Shown in pieces: positions 1-9,942 of a stretch of 64,000 nt of DNA. Each line of letters starts with the position of its first letter. The first letter of the stretch is position 1. The notes beneath the pieces were generated by a model that did no database searches, was not told the DNA's origin, and worked only from the letters and a program-made list of their open reading frames with translations. This stretch comes from Cognatiyoonia koreensis (GTDB lineage: Bacteria > Pseudomonadota > Alphaproteobacteria > Rhodobacterales > Rhodobacteraceae), in contig NZ_FOIZ01000001.1 of assembly GCF_900109295.1 (NCBI RefSeq), forward strand, positions 1,178,001 through 1,242,000, written 5' to 3'. Both the position numbers and the translations under genes were made by a program.

Positions 1-471
1 CGAATCCACAATGACCATGCTGACAGCACCTGAGCGCACAAGCGTATCGACGATTTCCAACGCCTGTTCACCCGTGTCGGGCTGCGAAATCAGCAATTCA
101 TCAAGATTGACGCCCAGCTTCTTGGCGTATTGCGGATCAAGCGCGTGTTCTGCGTCAACAAATGCGCAAACCCCGCCTTTTTTCTGTTCTTCCGCAATCG
201 CATGCAGCGTCAGCGTTGTCTTACCGGAGGATTCAGGTCCGTAGATTTCGATGACCCGGCCCTTCGGCAGACCACCAATGCCAAGCGCGATATCCAGACC
301 AAGCGACCCGGTCGATGTCGCCTCAATGTCGCGCATCGCGTTATCGCCGCCAAGCGTCATGATCGACCCTTTGCCGAACTGACGTTCGATTTGCGCCAGC
401 GCGCTATCTAGCGCCTTTTGCTTATCGGATGTTTTCTTGTCTGCCATTTTGAGGAGTTCTGCCGTTGCCAT
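1..471 (-). CDS. recA: RecA recombinase, N-terminal part (runs off window)
   Basis: Reading the minus strand from the ATG at 471 gives an open frame of 157 codons to the window edge that reads as RecA. It has the N-terminal helix, the Walker A motif GPESSGKT at about residues 78-85 and the adjoining [10 protein letters not shown] stretch. RecA forms the ATP-dependent filament on single-stranded DNA that drives strand exchange and triggers LexA self-cleavage. The C-terminal half lies outside the window. A second in-frame Met at 447 (MADKKTSD) is possible, but roseobacter RecA proteins usually carry the short leader seen here. SOS-box-like repeats lie upstream (521-564). Confidence 0.97.
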   Translation of the reverse strand, partial: MATAELLKMADKKTSDKQKALDSALAQIERQFGKGSIMTLGGDNAMRDIEATSTGSLGLDIALGIGGLPKGRVIEIYGPESSGKTTLTLHAIAEEQKKGGVCAFVDAEHALDPQYAKKLGVNLDELLISQPDTGEQALEIVDTLVRSGAVSMVIVDS

Positions 472-520
472 GTGTCCTGTCCTTATGTCACGCCCCTGTC
501 AGGGCGGCAATCACTGCTGT

Positions 521-535
521 GTTCTTTTTCTGTTC
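521..535. promoter_or_regulatory. SOS box (GTTC-N7-GTTC) upstream of recA
   Basis: The sequence GTTCTTTTTCTGTTC matches exactly the alphaproteobacterial LexA direct repeat GTTC-N7-GTTC (read as GAAC-N7-GAAC in recA's direction). It lies about 50-65 bases upstream of the recA start codon. LexA binding here is inference from the motif. Confidence 0.85.
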
Positions 536-549
536 TCATTTCGATATGA

Positions 550-564
550 GACCAAAAAGAGAAC
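550..564. promoter_or_regulatory. Second, degenerate SOS box upstream of recA
   Basis: On the recA strand this reads GTTC-N7-GGTC, one base off the alphaproteobacterial LexA direct repeat and in the opposite orientation to the exact copy at 521-535. It may be a second LexA contact or chance. Confidence 0.4.
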
Positions 565-665
565 ATTGCAACTAAAATTTTACAGATCGAGCATCCGACA
601 AAGGTGGTTAAGAAAGGGTTGATGGCATAGGATCGTCTGCAAGAAACTGACAAAGGCTGCGCTAA

Positions 666-1265
666 ATGCTTGTTTTCTGGGATGAAAGACTGGTGCTGTT
701 TTCCGTACCGAAAACAGGATCGACCGCCTTGGAAGGCGCGCTGGCACCATATGCCGCGCTGGTTATCCGAAATCCTCCGCAGCTAAAACACGCGCCCTGC
801 TATCGCTACAGGCGATTCCTGCGTCCCTATTTCAAACAAGCAGGCGGCGTGGATGAAATGGAAACGGTCGCACTTGTGCGGCATCCGATCGCCTGGCTTT
901 CAAGTTGGTACCGCTATCGGTACCGCGAAGAACTCATCGGGCATCCCAACTCGACCCGCAATGTTACCTTTGATGATTTCGTAATTGAATACTGCAAAGG
1001 TAAACCTGCGCCGTTCGCGAATGTCGGATCACAGGCCCGCTTTCTTACCATTGACGGCGATCAAATCGGTGTCGGTCATCTGTTTCGCTATGAGGCCATC
1101 GACAAGGCCGTTGCGTTCTTCGAAGAACGGCTTGGCCAGTCGATCACGCTCAACAAGCGCAACGTTTCACCCGCCCTCGACACACCACTGTCTGCTGACG
1201 TGGAGGCGAAACTACGCGACAAATGTGATGGTGAGTTCGCAATATGGGAGGCGGGTCAGTCCTGA
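666..1265 (+). CDS. Small sulfotransferase-fold protein
   Basis: This 199-residue protein carries a PAPS-binding signature near its N-terminus ([10 protein letters not shown], with PKTGST at residues 15-20; this is the 5'-phosphosulfate loop) and a later RHP-x-x-W-x-SWYRYR segment like the 3'-phosphate-binding region of sulfotransferases. It has no signal peptide or membrane segment. The acceptor cannot be read from sequence; bacterial relatives modify polysaccharides or small molecules. It stands alone between recA and glpK, and its last 10 bases overlap the 3' end of the convergent glpK. The fold is probable, the substrate unknown. Confidence 0.7.
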   Translation: MLVFWDERLVLFSVPKTGSTALEGALAPYAALVIRNPPQLKHAPCYRYRRFLRPYFKQAGGVDEMETVALVRHPIAWLSSWYRYRYREELIGHPNSTRNVTFDDFVIEYCKGKPAPFANVGSQARFLTIDGDQIGVGHLFRYEAIDKAVAFFEERLGQSITLNKRNVSPALDTPLSADVEAKLRDKCDGEFAIWEAGQS

Positions 1266-2749
1266 CAGGTCAGCGTTCTGCGGATTGCATCCTGCCAACC
1301 TGCATAGCGACGCTCACGAGTTTCCGCGTCCATCTCTGGCTCGAACCGGCGATCCAAGGCCCAGTTCGCAGCGAACGCTTCCATATCAGGATAAATTCCC
1401 GCACGCATTCCCGCCAACCACGCGACCCCAAGGGCAGTCGTCTCAAGCACTTCAGGTCTGTCGACAGGGGCACCGATGATGTCCGATAGAAATTGCATCG
1501 ACCAGTCAGATGCCGACATGCCGCCATCAACGCGCAAAACTGCTTTTTCCTCAGCGCCTTGCCAGTCGTTCTTCATTGCCTCCAGTAGCTCGCGAGTTTG
1601 GAAACCAACACTTTCCAAGGCCGCACGGGCGAACTCCGCAGGCCCGGACCCGCGGGTCAGTCCATAGATCGCGCCGCGCGCATCAGCATCCCAATGCGGA
1701 GCACCAATTCCTGTGAAAGCAGGCACCAGATACAGCTCTTGAGTCGGGTCTGCCTTCTCGGCAAGTGGTTGGGTCTCTTTCGCATCGCGAATGATCCCCA
1801 AACCGTCGCGTAGCCACTGCACGACCGCACCGGCGATAAAAATCGACCCCTCCAACGCATAGGTCGGTTTGCCATCAAACTGATAAGCAATTGTGCCAAG
1901 CAGGCGGTTCTGGCTGGTGACAAGCGTATCGCCTGTGTTCAGCAGTGCAAAGCAACCCGTGCCATACGTCGATTTCAACATGCCCGGCTGAAAACAGGCT
2001 TGTCCCAAGGTGGCAGCTTGCTGGTCACCGGCAACACCAAGGATCGGAATAGCGGCACCGAGAATATCAGCGTTTGTCGTGCCAAAGTCGGCCGCGCAGT
2101 CAAGAACGTCCGGCAACATGCCCATTGGAATACCGAATTTCTCGCAGATCGTTTCGCTCCATTGCCCCTTGCGGATATCATACAGCATGGTGCGTGCAGC
2201 ATTTGTGGCGTCGGTGAAGTGCCGTTTACCGCCAGTCAGCTTCCAGATTAGAAAACTATCGACCGTGCCAAACAAGAGTTCGCCAGCTTCGGCCTTTTCG
2301 CGCGCGCCGTCGACGTTGTCGAGGATCCACTTCAGCTTCGTGCCTGAAAAATACGGATCAAGCAAAAGCCCTGTCTTTTCAGTCACCTCTGGCTCAAAGC
2401 CGTCAGCCTTAAGCTGTTGACACATCTCTGAAGTGCGTCGGTCCTGCCAGACAATTGCATTATGAATTGCCTTGCCGGTCTTCTTGTCCCAGACGACAGT
2501 CGTCTCACGCTGGTTTGTGATACCAATTCCCTTGATCTCGCCCGGTTTGATCCCCGCTTTCGCAATCGCGCCGGATACTGTCGCAACGGTTGAAGACCAC
2601 AAATCATCAGCAACGTGTTCGACCCAACCGGAATTCGGGAAATGCTGATCAAATTCCTGCTGCGCCGTCGTGACAATTTTCATGTCCGCATCAAAAATGA
2701 CGCCACGGCTGGACGTGGTGCCCTGATCAATCGCGAGAATATAGGTCAT
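1256..2749 (-). CDS. glpK: Glycerol kinase
   Basis: Full-length 497-residue FGGY kinase that converts glycerol and ATP to sn-glycerol 3-phosphate in the cytoplasm. The N-terminal phosphate-binding motif DQGTTSSR (residues 8-15), the WQDRRT glycerol-site region and the C-terminal [18 protein letters not shown] segments are all present. The start at 2749 has a strong GGAGGAG ribosome-binding site. It lies 20 bases downstream of glpD on the same strand, so the two are probably co-transcribed and controlled by the divergent GlpR-like repressor. Confidence 0.97.
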   Translation of the reverse strand: MTYILAIDQGTTSSRGVIFDADMKIVTTAQQEFDQHFPNSGWVEHVADDLWSSTVATVSGAIAKAGIKPGEIKGIGITNQRETTVVWDKKTGKAIHNAIVWQDRRTSEMCQQLKADGFEPEVTEKTGLLLDPYFSGTKLKWILDNVDGAREKAEAGELLFGTVDSFLIWKLTGGKRHFTDATNAARTMLYDIRKGQWSETICEKFGIPMGMLPDVLDCAADFGTTNADILGAAIPILGVAGDQQAATLGQACFQPGMLKSTYGTGCFALLNTGDTLVTSQNRLLGTIAYQFDGKPTYALEGSIFIAGAVVQWLRDGLGIIRDAKETQPLAEKADPTQELYLVPAFTGIGAPHWDADARGAIYGLTRGSGPAEFARAALESVGFQTRELLEAMKNDWQGAEEKAVLRVDGGMSASDWSMQFLSDIIGAPVDRPEVLETTALGVAWLAGMRAGIYPDMEAFAANWALDRRFEPEMDAETRERRYAGWQDAIRRTLTCQD

Positions 2750-2769
2750 CGTTCTCCTCCCCCGTCTGT

Positions 2770-4317
2770 TTATGACGCTTTCGCCATGAATGCATCAAGC
2801 GCTGCAATCTGATCCGAACTCAACCGTAGCCCCAATTTTGAGCGGCGCCAGACGATATCTTCAGCAGTGACGGCATATTCCTCGTTCATCAACCAACGCA
2901 CTTCTGCAGCGGTCAACGTCGCGCCGAAATCCTCTCCAAGGTCAACTGCGGATTTAGCGTCTCCCAGAATAAGAGTTGCATCCGTACCATAAGCGCGGAT
3001 CAACCGTGTCGCCCAACACACTGACAAAAAGGGGTATTTATCCTGCAGCTCTGCAATGATCTTTGAAACCTGCGACACCGGGAAATCGCCACCCGGCAAA
3101 GGGACTTCGGCAGTCCATGGCCCCTGACCACCCAAGATAGGTTCCAGCTTCTTCATCACGTTCTCTGCCAGCTTGCGATAGGTCGTAATCTTTCCACCAA
3201 AGATGTTCAGCAGCGGCGGGCCGTTATCATCCAGCGATAGCACGTAGTCCCGTGTTGCAGCTGTTGCGGACTTTGCACCATCATCATACAGCGGACGGAC
3301 ACCAGAATACGTCCACACAATGTCCGACTTATGGATCGTTTGTTCGAAATACTGGTTCGCAAAGGCAAGCAGGTAATCCTGCTCTTCCTGCGTTGCAACA
3401 GGGCGTTCGGCTAGGTTGTTATGTTCGGCATCCGTGGTCCCGATCAATGTAAAATCGGTCTCATAAGGGATTGCAAAGATGATCCGCCCATCTTCGCCCT
3501 GAAAGAAGTAACTCTTGTCATGATCGAAGAGCTTTTTCGTGACGATATGGGACCCACGCACCAGCCTGACGCCTTCAGACGCATTCTGGCGTGCAACATT
3601 GCGGATGACATCTTCGACCCAGGGACCGCCCGCATTGACGAGCCCGCGCGATGTCACGGTTTTCATACCGTCTGGACCATCGATCGTGATATGCCAGACA
3701 CCGTCTTTGCGCGTTGCCTCTTTGACTTTCGTGCGCGTCATGATCTTGGCACCGCGCAACTCAGCATCACGGGCATTCAGCACCACAAGACGTGAATCCT
3801 CGATCCAGCAATCGGAATACTCGTAAGCCTTCTTGAACTTGCCTTTCAGCGGCTTGCCAACCTTGCTCCCCGGCAGATGCAATGTACGCGTGCCCGGCAA
3901 GATTTTGCGCCCGCCCAGATTGTCATACAGAAACAGCCCCAGACGAATAAGCCACGCCGGTCTTCGCCCTTTCATCCATGGCATGAATGTCGTCAGCAAT
4001 TTCGAAGTCGGCGTGTCCCCCTCGAAACGCATGTCTTTGTGGTAAGGAAGAACAAACCGCATTGGCCACGAAATATGTGGCATAGCCCTCAAAAGCACTT
4101 CCCGCTCGATCAAAGCCTTGCGCACCAATCCAAACTCGAAGAACTCCAGATAGCGCAGTCCGCCATGAAATAGCTTGGTCGACGCCGAAGATGTCGCCGA
4201 AGCGAGATCGTTCATTTCGGCCAACCCAACCTGCAAACCACGGCCCTGCGCATCCCGCGCAACACCGACACCGTTTATACCGCCACCGATGATGAATAGG
4301 TCAAAATCTGCGTTCAT
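2770..4317 (-). CDS. glpD: Aerobic glycerol-3-phosphate dehydrogenase
   Basis: A 515-residue FAD-dependent dehydrogenase that oxidises glycerol 3-phosphate to dihydroxyacetone phosphate and passes electrons to the quinone pool at the inner membrane. The Rossmann FAD motif [17 protein letters not shown] sits at about residues 10-27, followed by the [10 protein letters not shown] segment typical of GlpD, and the C-terminal domain is complete. It is first in a glpD-glpK operon. GlpR-like operator half-sites lie in the 161-base gap that separates it from the divergent regulator. Confidence 0.96.
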   Translation of the reverse strand: MNADFDLFIIGGGINGVGVARDAQGRGLQVGLAEMNDLASATSSASTKLFHGGLRYLEFFEFGLVRKALIEREVLLRAMPHISWPMRFVLPYHKDMRFEGDTPTSKLLTTFMPWMKGRRPAWLIRLGLFLYDNLGGRKILPGTRTLHLPGSKVGKPLKGKFKKAYEYSDCWIEDSRLVVLNARDAELRGAKIMTRTKVKEATRKDGVWHITIDGPDGMKTVTSRGLVNAGGPWVEDVIRNVARQNASEGVRLVRGSHIVTKKLFDHDKSYFFQGEDGRIIFAIPYETDFTLIGTTDAEHNNLAERPVATQEEQDYLLAFANQYFEQTIHKSDIVWTYSGVRPLYDDGAKSATAATRDYVLSLDDNGPPLLNIFGGKITTYRKLAENVMKKLEPILGGQGPWTAEVPLPGGDFPVSQVSKIIAELQDKYPFLSVCWATRLIRAYGTDATLILGDAKSAVDLGEDFGATLTAAEVRWLMNEEYAVTAEDIVWRRSKLGLRLSSDQIAALDAFMAKAS

Positions 4318-4395
4318 GATGATATCTCTCTGCTTTGCAAACCGTGTGCGGCGTCAGGATGAGAAAGGCAATTGCAGCAGCACCGAATGCGCGTA

Positions 4396-4413
4396 AATTT
4401 TCGGACGAACATA
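4396..4413. promoter_or_regulatory. GlpR-type palindromic operator
   Basis: AATTTTCG-GA-CGAACATA is an imperfect palindrome of two half-sites that fit the enterobacterial GlpR half-site WATKYTCGWW. It lies about 80 bases upstream of glpD, where a repressor would affect the glpD promoter. Binding by the adjacent DeoR-family protein is inferred. Confidence 0.6.
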
Positions 4414-4449
4414 CAAGATCTCTTTATTTCAAAGAGTATTCTATCGACA

Positions 4450-4479
4450 AATGTTCGTATTTACCCTAACCCGAACATA
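4450..4479. promoter_or_regulatory. Pair of GlpR-type half-sites at the regulator start
   Basis: AATGTTCGTA at 4450-4459 matches the GlpR half-site WATKYTCGWW exactly. An inverted copy (CGAACATA) at 4472-4479 reaches the first base of the regulator's ATG. Sites overlapping the start codon suggest autoregulation of the divergent gene. Confidence 0.55.
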
Positions 4480-5237
4480 TGAATACCCATGCACGGCACA
4501 CGGCGATCCTTGCACATGCGCGCAAGACGGGAAAGGCACCTGCAACACCCTTGGCAGCAAGCCTCGGCGTCGCCGTCCAGACCATTCGCCGTGATCTGCG
4601 CGAGCTATGCAAATCCGGACTTCTGGAACGGGTACATGGCGGGGCCGTTCTTCCCTCTGGGGTGCGCAACATCGGATATGATGACAGACGCAGCCTGAAC
4701 CGTGACGCCAAGCAACGCATCGCCCGCAAAGCGGCAAGTTTGATCCCCGATCGTGCTACCCTTTTTCTGAATATCGGAACAACGACCGAAGCGGTCGCGC
4801 GCGCGTTGTCGGATCATCGTGAATTGCTGGTCGTGACCAACAACATGAATGTCGCAAATATTCTTGCCAACCATCAAAGCTGCGAAGTGGTCGTTGCCGG
4901 CGGTCATTTGCGGCGCACAGACGGCGGGCTTGTGGGCGATCTCGCCGCCCTTGCGATTGCAAGATTCAAGGTCGACTATGCAATCATCGGGGCATCTGCG
5001 ATTGATCCGGATGGTGATCTGCTCGATTTCGACCCAGAGGAAGTGCGCGTCAGCCGCCAGATCATCGACGCAGCGCGCGCCAGCATGGTAGTCGCTGACG
5101 CAAGCAAATTGACGCGAAAGGCCCCCGTCAGGATCGCTTCTCTGTCAGAAATCACGCATCTCGTGACCGACGGTGTCCCGATGGAGCGCATGGTGAATAG
5201 GCTTTCCGATTGGCGCACCAACCTACATGTCGCATGA
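4479..5237 (+). CDS. glpR: DeoR-family repressor, GlpR-like
   Basis: A 252-residue DeoR-family regulator, the same length as E. coli GlpR. Residues about 5-57 form the winged helix-turn-helix (VAVQTIRRDLRELCKSG, then the HGGAV signature). The rest is the phosphosugar-sensing domain with the NIGTTTEAVARAL ligand loop and the C-terminal DASKL motif. Its position divergent from glpD-glpK and the GlpR-like operators in between argue that it represses glycerol catabolism and responds to glycerol 3-phosphate. The tungstate transporter genes follow 66 bases downstream on the same strand but look functionally separate. Confidence 0.88.
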   Translation: MNTHARHTAILAHARKTGKAPATPLAASLGVAVQTIRRDLRELCKSGLLERVHGGAVLPSGVRNIGYDDRRSLNRDAKQRIARKAASLIPDRATLFLNIGTTTEAVARALSDHRELLVVTNNMNVANILANHQSCEVVVAGGHLRRTDGGLVGDLAALAIARFKVDYAIIGASAIDPDGDLLDFDPEEVRVSRQIIDAARASMVVADASKLTRKAPVRIASLSEITHLVTDGVPMERMVNRLSDWRTNLHVA

Positions 5238-5303
5238 CGTAACTCTGACCATCCAAGTCGCTTTCGCGTTCCGCGAATCCCTTTCAGGTACTAAAACGAT
5301 GTT

Positions 5304-6014
5304 ATGCAAGACTTTGCCGCTGCCTTTTCACACGCTTTTGCCCTGATCCTGTCAGGTGATGCAGACCTTCTGCAGATCATTGGTTTGTCGTTGCAGGTTA
5401 CCATTTCTGCAGTCTTTGTATCCTGTGTGTTAGGCTTGCCGCTGGGGGCATTTCTGGCCGTTGCGCGGTTCCCTGGCCGTCAATTGATCGTCATATTGAC
5501 GAATGCAGCCATGGGGTTTCCTCCCGTCGTCGTTGGACTGATGCTGTATTTGCTTTTCAGTCAGGCCGGACCCTTGGCCGTTCTTGATCTGCTTTATACG
5601 CCGACCGCGATGATTGTGGCGCAAACCGTGCTGGTCACACCCATCATCACTGCGCTGACCCGTTCGGCCATAACTGATCTGATGCAAGAACACGGAGAGA
5701 CGCTCCTCGCCATGCGTGCCAGTAAATGGCAGCAAATCACGACGTTGCTGGTAGAGGCGCGCCCTGCCCTCATGACTGCAGCGCTGGCAGGGCTGGGGCG
5801 TGCATTTGCTGAAGTGGGCGCAGTTATGATCGTCGGCGGCAACATTAGCCACGTTACACGCGTTATGACGACCGCCATCGCGCTGGAGACATCACGCGGC
5901 GAACTGGCGCTGGCACTGGCACTTGGGATCATCCTTCTGGGACTGTCGTTGTTGATTAACGCGGCAGCGATTGGTTTGCGGCCACGTATGCTGGGTCATG
6001 TCCATGCCCGGTGA
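5304..6014 (+). CDS. tupB: Tungstate ABC transporter, permease
   Basis: A 236-residue integral membrane protein with about five or six hydrophobic segments and the ABC-permease EAA-type loop (EHGETLLAMRASKWQQITTL). It is the membrane channel of an oxyanion importer. Assignment to tungstate (TupABC) rather than molybdate or sulfate rests on the size and sequence of the permease and on the downstream binding protein with the [11 protein letters not shown] motif. The ATPase gene overlaps its 3' end. No ModE-like or Moco-RNA-like element was recognised in the 66-base upstream gap. Confidence 0.85.
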   Translation: MQDFAAAFSHAFALILSGDADLLQIIGLSLQVTISAVFVSCVLGLPLGAFLAVARFPGRQLIVILTNAAMGFPPVVVGLMLYLLFSQAGPLAVLDLLYTPTAMIVAQTVLVTPIITALTRSAITDLMQEHGETLLAMRASKWQQITTLLVEARPALMTAALAGLGRAFAEVGAVMIVGGNISHVTRVMTTAIALETSRGELALALALGIILLGLSLLINAAAIGLRPRMLGHVHAR

Positions 6015-6747
6015 TGCACAAATCCTGCGGTTCCCACCTGCCGGGACGGACACATCAGAAGGCATCCGCCTTGTCGACATCTGTCTGCAGCGCAACGGTG
6101 AAAGCGTGCTCGACAAGCTTTCCCTTACCTTGGGCGAAAAAGGCATAACAGGCCTGATCGGACCAAACGGAGCAGGCAAGTCGGTCTTGCTGCGCGTGCT
6201 GACCGGTCTGATTTCGCCAAACTCCGGGGTGGTCCAGATCGCGCCACACCTCGGCGATCCTGCACTCGTTTTTCAAAAGCCGGTTCTGCTCCGGCGATCC
6301 GTCAAAGCAAATCTGACCCACGCGCTGCGGATTGCCGGTGTTGCAAAGCCTGCACGCAGCGGTCGACTTGCGGAATTGCTCGTGATTGCCGAACTGACGC
6401 GGCAGGCCGAGGCACCGGCGCGCACCTTGTCGGGCGGGGAACAGCAGCGTCTGGCATTTGCCCGCGCATTGGCAAGCAATCCAAGGCTCCTGTTGCTTGA
6501 TGAACCGACAGCGAGCCTCGACCCGGCAGCAACGGCCGCGATCGAACGGCTGACGCGGGCCACCGCGGCAAGCGGCGTAAAAGTGATCTTCGTCACACAT
6601 GACCGCGCGCAAGCAGCAAGAGTCTGCGACGACATCGCCTTTCTGCACAAGGGACGGGTGACAGAGCACGCGTCGGTCACAAGCTTCTTCGACGCACCCC
6701 AGTCTCGCGCGGCGCGGCACTACTTGCAGGGTGATCTGCTTTTATGA
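5998..6747 (+). CDS. tupC: Tungstate ABC transporter, ATP-binding protein
   Basis: ABC ATPase of about 249 residues with Walker A GPNGAGKS (about residues 55-62), signature LSGGEQQR, Walker B LLLLDEPTAS and the H-loop VTHD. It powers import by the preceding permease, whose stop it overlaps. The start is uncertain: ATG at 5998 or 6004 is more plausible than an upstream TTG at 5971, because the longer version adds an unlikely Cys-rich leader. Its stop overlaps the start of the binding-protein gene, so the three genes look translationally coupled. Confidence 0.85.
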   Translation: MSMPGDAQILRFPPAGTDTSEGIRLVDICLQRNGESVLDKLSLTLGEKGITGLIGPNGAGKSVLLRVLTGLISPNSGVVQIAPHLGDPALVFQKPVLLRRSVKANLTHALRIAGVAKPARSGRLAELLVIAELTRQAEAPARTLSGGEQQRLAFARALASNPRLLLLDEPTASLDPAATAAIERLTRATAASGVKVIFVTHDRAQAARVCDDIAFLHKGRVTEHASVTSFFDAPQSRAARHYLQGDLLL

Positions 6748-7541
6748 TCCGCTTATTTCTTGTTGCGATGCTCTTGGCAGCACCTGCAATGGCAGAACCG
6801 CTCATACTGCAATCGACAACCAGCACACAGAACTCCGGCCTCTATGACGCCATTCTTCCGCCCTTCTCAAAGGAAACAGGGATCGACGTTCATGTCGTTG
6901 CCGTCGGAACGGGTCAGGCCCTCAAGAACGCGCAGAACTGCGATGGCGACCTGCTACTTGTGCATGCGAAAGATGCCGAACTGGCATTTATTGCGGCTGG
7001 TTACGGTACCAGACGCGACGCGCTTATGTACAATGACTTCGTCGTCGTCGGACCGACACAGGACGCAGCCGCAATTGGCGGAATTGCAAGTATCCTCAAA
7101 GCGCTTCAGGTGCTGGACCTTCGCAAACTGACGTTTGTTTCGCGCGGTGACGATAGCGGAACGCATCAGGCAGAGATGGCGCTTTGGAACTTGGCCGGGC
7201 TTGATCCCGCACGTAACAGCGGAAGCTGGTATCTGGAAACCGGGTCCGGCATGGGCGCGACGTTGAATACAGCCGTCGGACTTGGGGCCTATACCATAAC
7301 GGACCGTGCGACATGGGTTCGATACGCGAACAAGCAAGGGTTCGATATCTTGGTGGCCGGCGATCCGTTACTCTTCAACCAGTATGGTATCGTGACGTTG
7401 AATCCGTCCCATTGCCCGAACGCGAACCATACTGACGCTGCGATCTTGCGAGACTGGCTTTTGGGTGAAACGGGTCAGGCTGCAATTTCGGAATTCCGCA
7501 TTGGAGGCGAACAAGTGTTCTTTCCCAACGCTACCCCTTGA
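6744..7541 (+). CDS. tupA: Tungstate-binding periplasmic protein
   Basis: A 265-residue secreted binding protein. Residues 1-17 form a signal peptide ending in AMA, and the mature protein begins with the tungstate-binding signature [23 protein letters not shown] motif lies further on, as in TupA/WtpA-like proteins. It captures tungstate in the periplasm and delivers it to the permease. The start overlaps the ATPase stop by four bases. The 3' end overlaps the convergent rlmE gene by 11 bases. Confidence 0.88.
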   Translation: MIRLFLVAMLLAAPAMAEPLILQSTTSTQNSGLYDAILPPFSKETGIDVHVVAVGTGQALKNAQNCDGDLLLVHAKDAELAFIAAGYGTRRDALMYNDFVVVGPTQDAAAIGGIASILKALQVLDLRKLTFVSRGDDSGTHQAEMALWNLAGLDPARNSGSWYLETGSGMGATLNTAVGLGAYTITDRATWVRYANKQGFDILVAGDPLLFNQYGIVTLNPSHCPNANHTDAAILRDWLLGETGQAAISEFRIGGEQVFFPNATP

Positions 7542-8244
7542 ATCCGGTCGCAACGACAAATTTCTCAGAACTGTCTGACCGGGAAGATGGCGGTTTAACA
7601 TTCACGACTTTCGCAAAGCGGTTCTTGAGAAGCTTTTGCAATTCACCCTCTGCACCGCCTGCAAGCACCTTGGCCACGAAGGTGCCGCCCTCTTCAAGAA
7701 CGTCAAAGGCGAAATAGGCCGCCGCCTCACAAAGCGCGATGATACGCAAATGGTCAGTCTGCTTGTGGCCAGAAGAAGATGCCGCCATATCAGACATCAC
7801 AACATCGGCTGGCCCATCAAGCCATGCCATCACCTGTTCATCCGCACCTTCATCCAGAAAATCCAGCTGGTAGATATCCGCCCCGGGAATTGGGTCCACT
7901 TCTTGCAGATCAATACCAACAACCTTGCCAATGGATTTGCCCTTGCGGGTCCCGAGTGAATTGACCTTCGGCACGGCGACTTGGCACCAGCCACCCGGTG
8001 CGCAACCAAGATCTACGACCCGTGCACCAGCCACAAGAAAGTTGAATTTTTCATTCAATTCAAGAATTTTGAAGGCGGCCCGGCCGCGATAGCCTTCCGT
8101 CTGGGCCCGCTTGACATAGGGGTCGTTCAGTTGACGTTGCAACCAGCGGGTTGACGAATTGGTACGGCCACGCGCCGATTTGACCTTGACCTTCAGGTCA
8201 CGCTGGCCGCGGCCGGATGTATTCTTTGTCGGTTTCTTGACCAT
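7531..8244 (-). CDS. rlmE: 23S rRNA 2'-O-ribose U2552 methyltransferase
   Basis: A 237-residue FtsJ/RrmJ-family enzyme that methylates the ribose of U2552 in the A-loop of 23S rRNA, using SAM. The SAM motif [14 protein letters not shown], the VVMSDMA segment and the C-terminal [13 protein letters not shown]/Y-V pattern are all visible, as is a basic N-terminal extension. It lies 15 bases downstream of the ppx/gppA gene on the same strand, an arrangement common in Rhodobacteraceae. Confidence 0.95.
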   Translation of the reverse strand: MVKKPTKNTSGRGQRDLKVKVKSARGRTNSSTRWLQRQLNDPYVKRAQTEGYRGRAAFKILELNEKFNFLVAGARVVDLGCAPGGWCQVAVPKVNSLGTRKGKSIGKVVGIDLQEVDPIPGADIYQLDFLDEGADEQVMAWLDGPADVVMSDMAASSSGHKQTDHLRIIALCEAAAYFAFDVLEEGGTFVAKVLAGGAEGELQKLLKNRFAKVVNVKPPSSRSDSSEKFVVATGFKG

Positions 8245-8259
8245 TGCATCGTCCGCTTC

Positions 8260-9372
8260 TCAGTAAGGCGCATCTTCAAGTACGCCATCCGCCGACATTT
8301 GCGCATACAGTAATCCTTCGCGGAGTCCACGGTCAGCGACAGAAAGACGATCTGTCGGCCAGATGCGCATCAAGGCCTGCAGGATCGAGGATCCGGACAT
8401 GATCAAAGCCTGGCGGTCCTTTCCAATGCGCGGATCTGCCTTGCGCCCCTTCTCGCCCAGCGACAGGTAATCCCGGATAACGGCGTCAATCTGATCGGAT
8501 GTCATTCGCAGCCCGTCCACCTTCGTGCGATCATACCGCTTGAGCCCCAGATGCGAGGCCGCGACGGTGGTGACAGTTCCGCTTGTGCCGACGATCTGGA
8601 AGTTTTCACGAACCTGTTCTGCGGCGTAAGGCGAAAATTCGGCAAGATTCTCTTCAAAGAACCAACTCATCAGCGCAAACCGCGCAGAGTCATCTTCTAC
8701 GTCTGCAAACTGGTCCCGCAGTGTCGCAACACCCAACGGGACCGATATCCAATCCACGACTTTTGCAGCCGCAAACGGACCCGGATCAGCCACGAAACCG
8801 GCATGGAGCCTCATGATAGCGCGCGGGCGCTCACGAGCTGGAACATGGGACAGGTCGATCCAGACCAATTCAGTGGACCCACCACCGATATCGACGACGA
8901 GTAGTTGCTCTGTCTTGGTACTGACAAGCGGTGCACATGACACGACAGCCAGACGGGCTTCTTCCTCAGGCTTGATGATTTCAAGGTTCAGACCCGTTTC
9001 GCGACGCACCTGCTGGACAAAGTGGTTCCCATTCTTGGCACGACGACAGGCCTCTGTTGCCACAAGTCGCATACGTCGAACGCCGTGGCGTTCCAGTTTT
9101 TGCTTGCAAATGCGCATTGCGGAAATCGTGCGGTTCATCGACGCCCGCGACAGTTTTCCGGTACTCTCCAACCCCTGCCCCAATTGGACAGACTTGGAAA
9201 AACTGTCGACCACATGAAACTGGCTGCCCTTGGGCTGGGCAATCAGCATGCGACAGCTATTTGTGCCCAGATCAAGCGCTGCATAAAGCGCCGCCGGATC
9301 GGGCGGTGTCGGCGCGGGGCTATCGACCGCTTTCGGGAACGCGCCCGCACCAGTTGGACGCTTGGGCGCCAT
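8260..9372 (-). CDS. Ppx/GppA family exopolyphosphatase or pppGpp phosphatase
   Basis: Actin-fold phosphatase with the N-terminal phosphate-1 motif ALDLGTNSCRML and the second motif VVDIGGGSTE. Members hydrolyse inorganic polyphosphate or convert pppGpp to ppGpp; the sequence alone does not decide which. I chose the ATG at 9372 (370 residues, MAPKRP...) because a strong GGAGG lies eight bases ahead of it. Longer versions from 9387 or 9447 lack a ribosome-binding site. It is probably co-transcribed with rlmE. Confidence 0.88.
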   Translation of the reverse strand: MAPKRPTGAGAFPKAVDSPAPTPPDPAALYAALDLGTNSCRMLIAQPKGSQFHVVDSFSKSVQLGQGLESTGKLSRASMNRTISAMRICKQKLERHGVRRMRLVATEACRRAKNGNHFVQQVRRETGLNLEIIKPEEEARLAVVSCAPLVSTKTEQLLVVDIGGGSTELVWIDLSHVPARERPRAIMRLHAGFVADPGPFAAAKVVDWISVPLGVATLRDQFADVEDDSARFALMSWFFEENLAEFSPYAAEQVRENFQIVGTSGTVTTVAASHLGLKRYDRTKVDGLRMTSDQIDAVIRDYLSLGEKGRKADPRIGKDRQALIMSGSSILQALMRIWPTDRLSVADRGLREGLLYAQMSADGVLEDAPY

Positions 9373-9539
9373 TTGCACGCCCTCCATTTCGAGTTGGTCA
9401 AAGAGTATGTGCAGGACTGCAATCTGGCAAGCGGCGTAATGACCCATTTGAAATGATCTCAGTACTTTGATGCAGGATTTTCGGATTGGACTCCGGGTTT
9501 GGCTCTGGCAGACAAAAGCGGCAGTCGCTCGTATCTTCT

Positions 9540-9563
9540 GTCATGTCGAAAATCGACACTGAC
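9540..9563. other. Inverted repeat upstream of the 'virulence factor' gene
   Basis: GTCA-TGTCGA-AAA-TCGACA-C-TGAC forms a hairpin or dyad of ten pairs with one bulged base, about 48 bases before the next start codon. There is no T-run, so it is not a terminator. It could be an operator or a leader hairpin. Confidence 0.4.
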
Positions 9564-9610
9564 GGACGAAATCGGGTGCTAGAAACGTCGCAAGTCTCGT
9601 GGAGGAATCA

Positions 9611-9907
9611 ATGGCTGACGTCACGATCGTTTATTGGCGCGACATGCCGGCGCAGGTCATCGTCGGCAAAGGTCGTCGTGGCACGAAGATGCCCTTGCCG
9701 GAACGTTTCGAGCAAGCGATCGACCGCGCCGCTATGAAATCCGGTGCAGCTGAAAGCGACGCCTATCTTGAAGGTTTCCGCAAAGCCGATCCATTTTCAG
9801 TCGACGGAGAAGATGCCGACGTGGCAGCCGCAGAAGTCGCCCGGATCGACGCCGAATACGACCAAGACAAGATCAAAACACTGATTGCGAACGACGGCTG
9901 GGCGTGA
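9611..9907 (+). CDS. 'Virulence factor' family protein (PF13769-like)
   Basis: A 98-residue acidic cytoplasmic protein beginning MADVTIVYWRDMPAQVI, the pattern of the poorly named 'virulence factor' family. In Rhodobacteraceae it sits beside MTHFR-like and methyltetrahydrofolate methyltransferase genes, and the same order is seen here. Its biochemical role is not known to me. The conserved company suggests an accessory role in methyl transfer or one-carbon oxidation. The start at 9611 has GGAGG five bases ahead; a GTG at 9599 is less likely. Confidence 0.75.
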   Translation: MADVTIVYWRDMPAQVIVGKGRRGTKMPLPERFEQAIDRAAMKSGAAESDAYLEGFRKADPFSVDGEDADVAAAEVARIDAEYDQDKIKTLIANDGWA

Positions 9908-9942
9908 CCCAGCACCCCCCTTCCCGCCTTATGGAGGCCATC

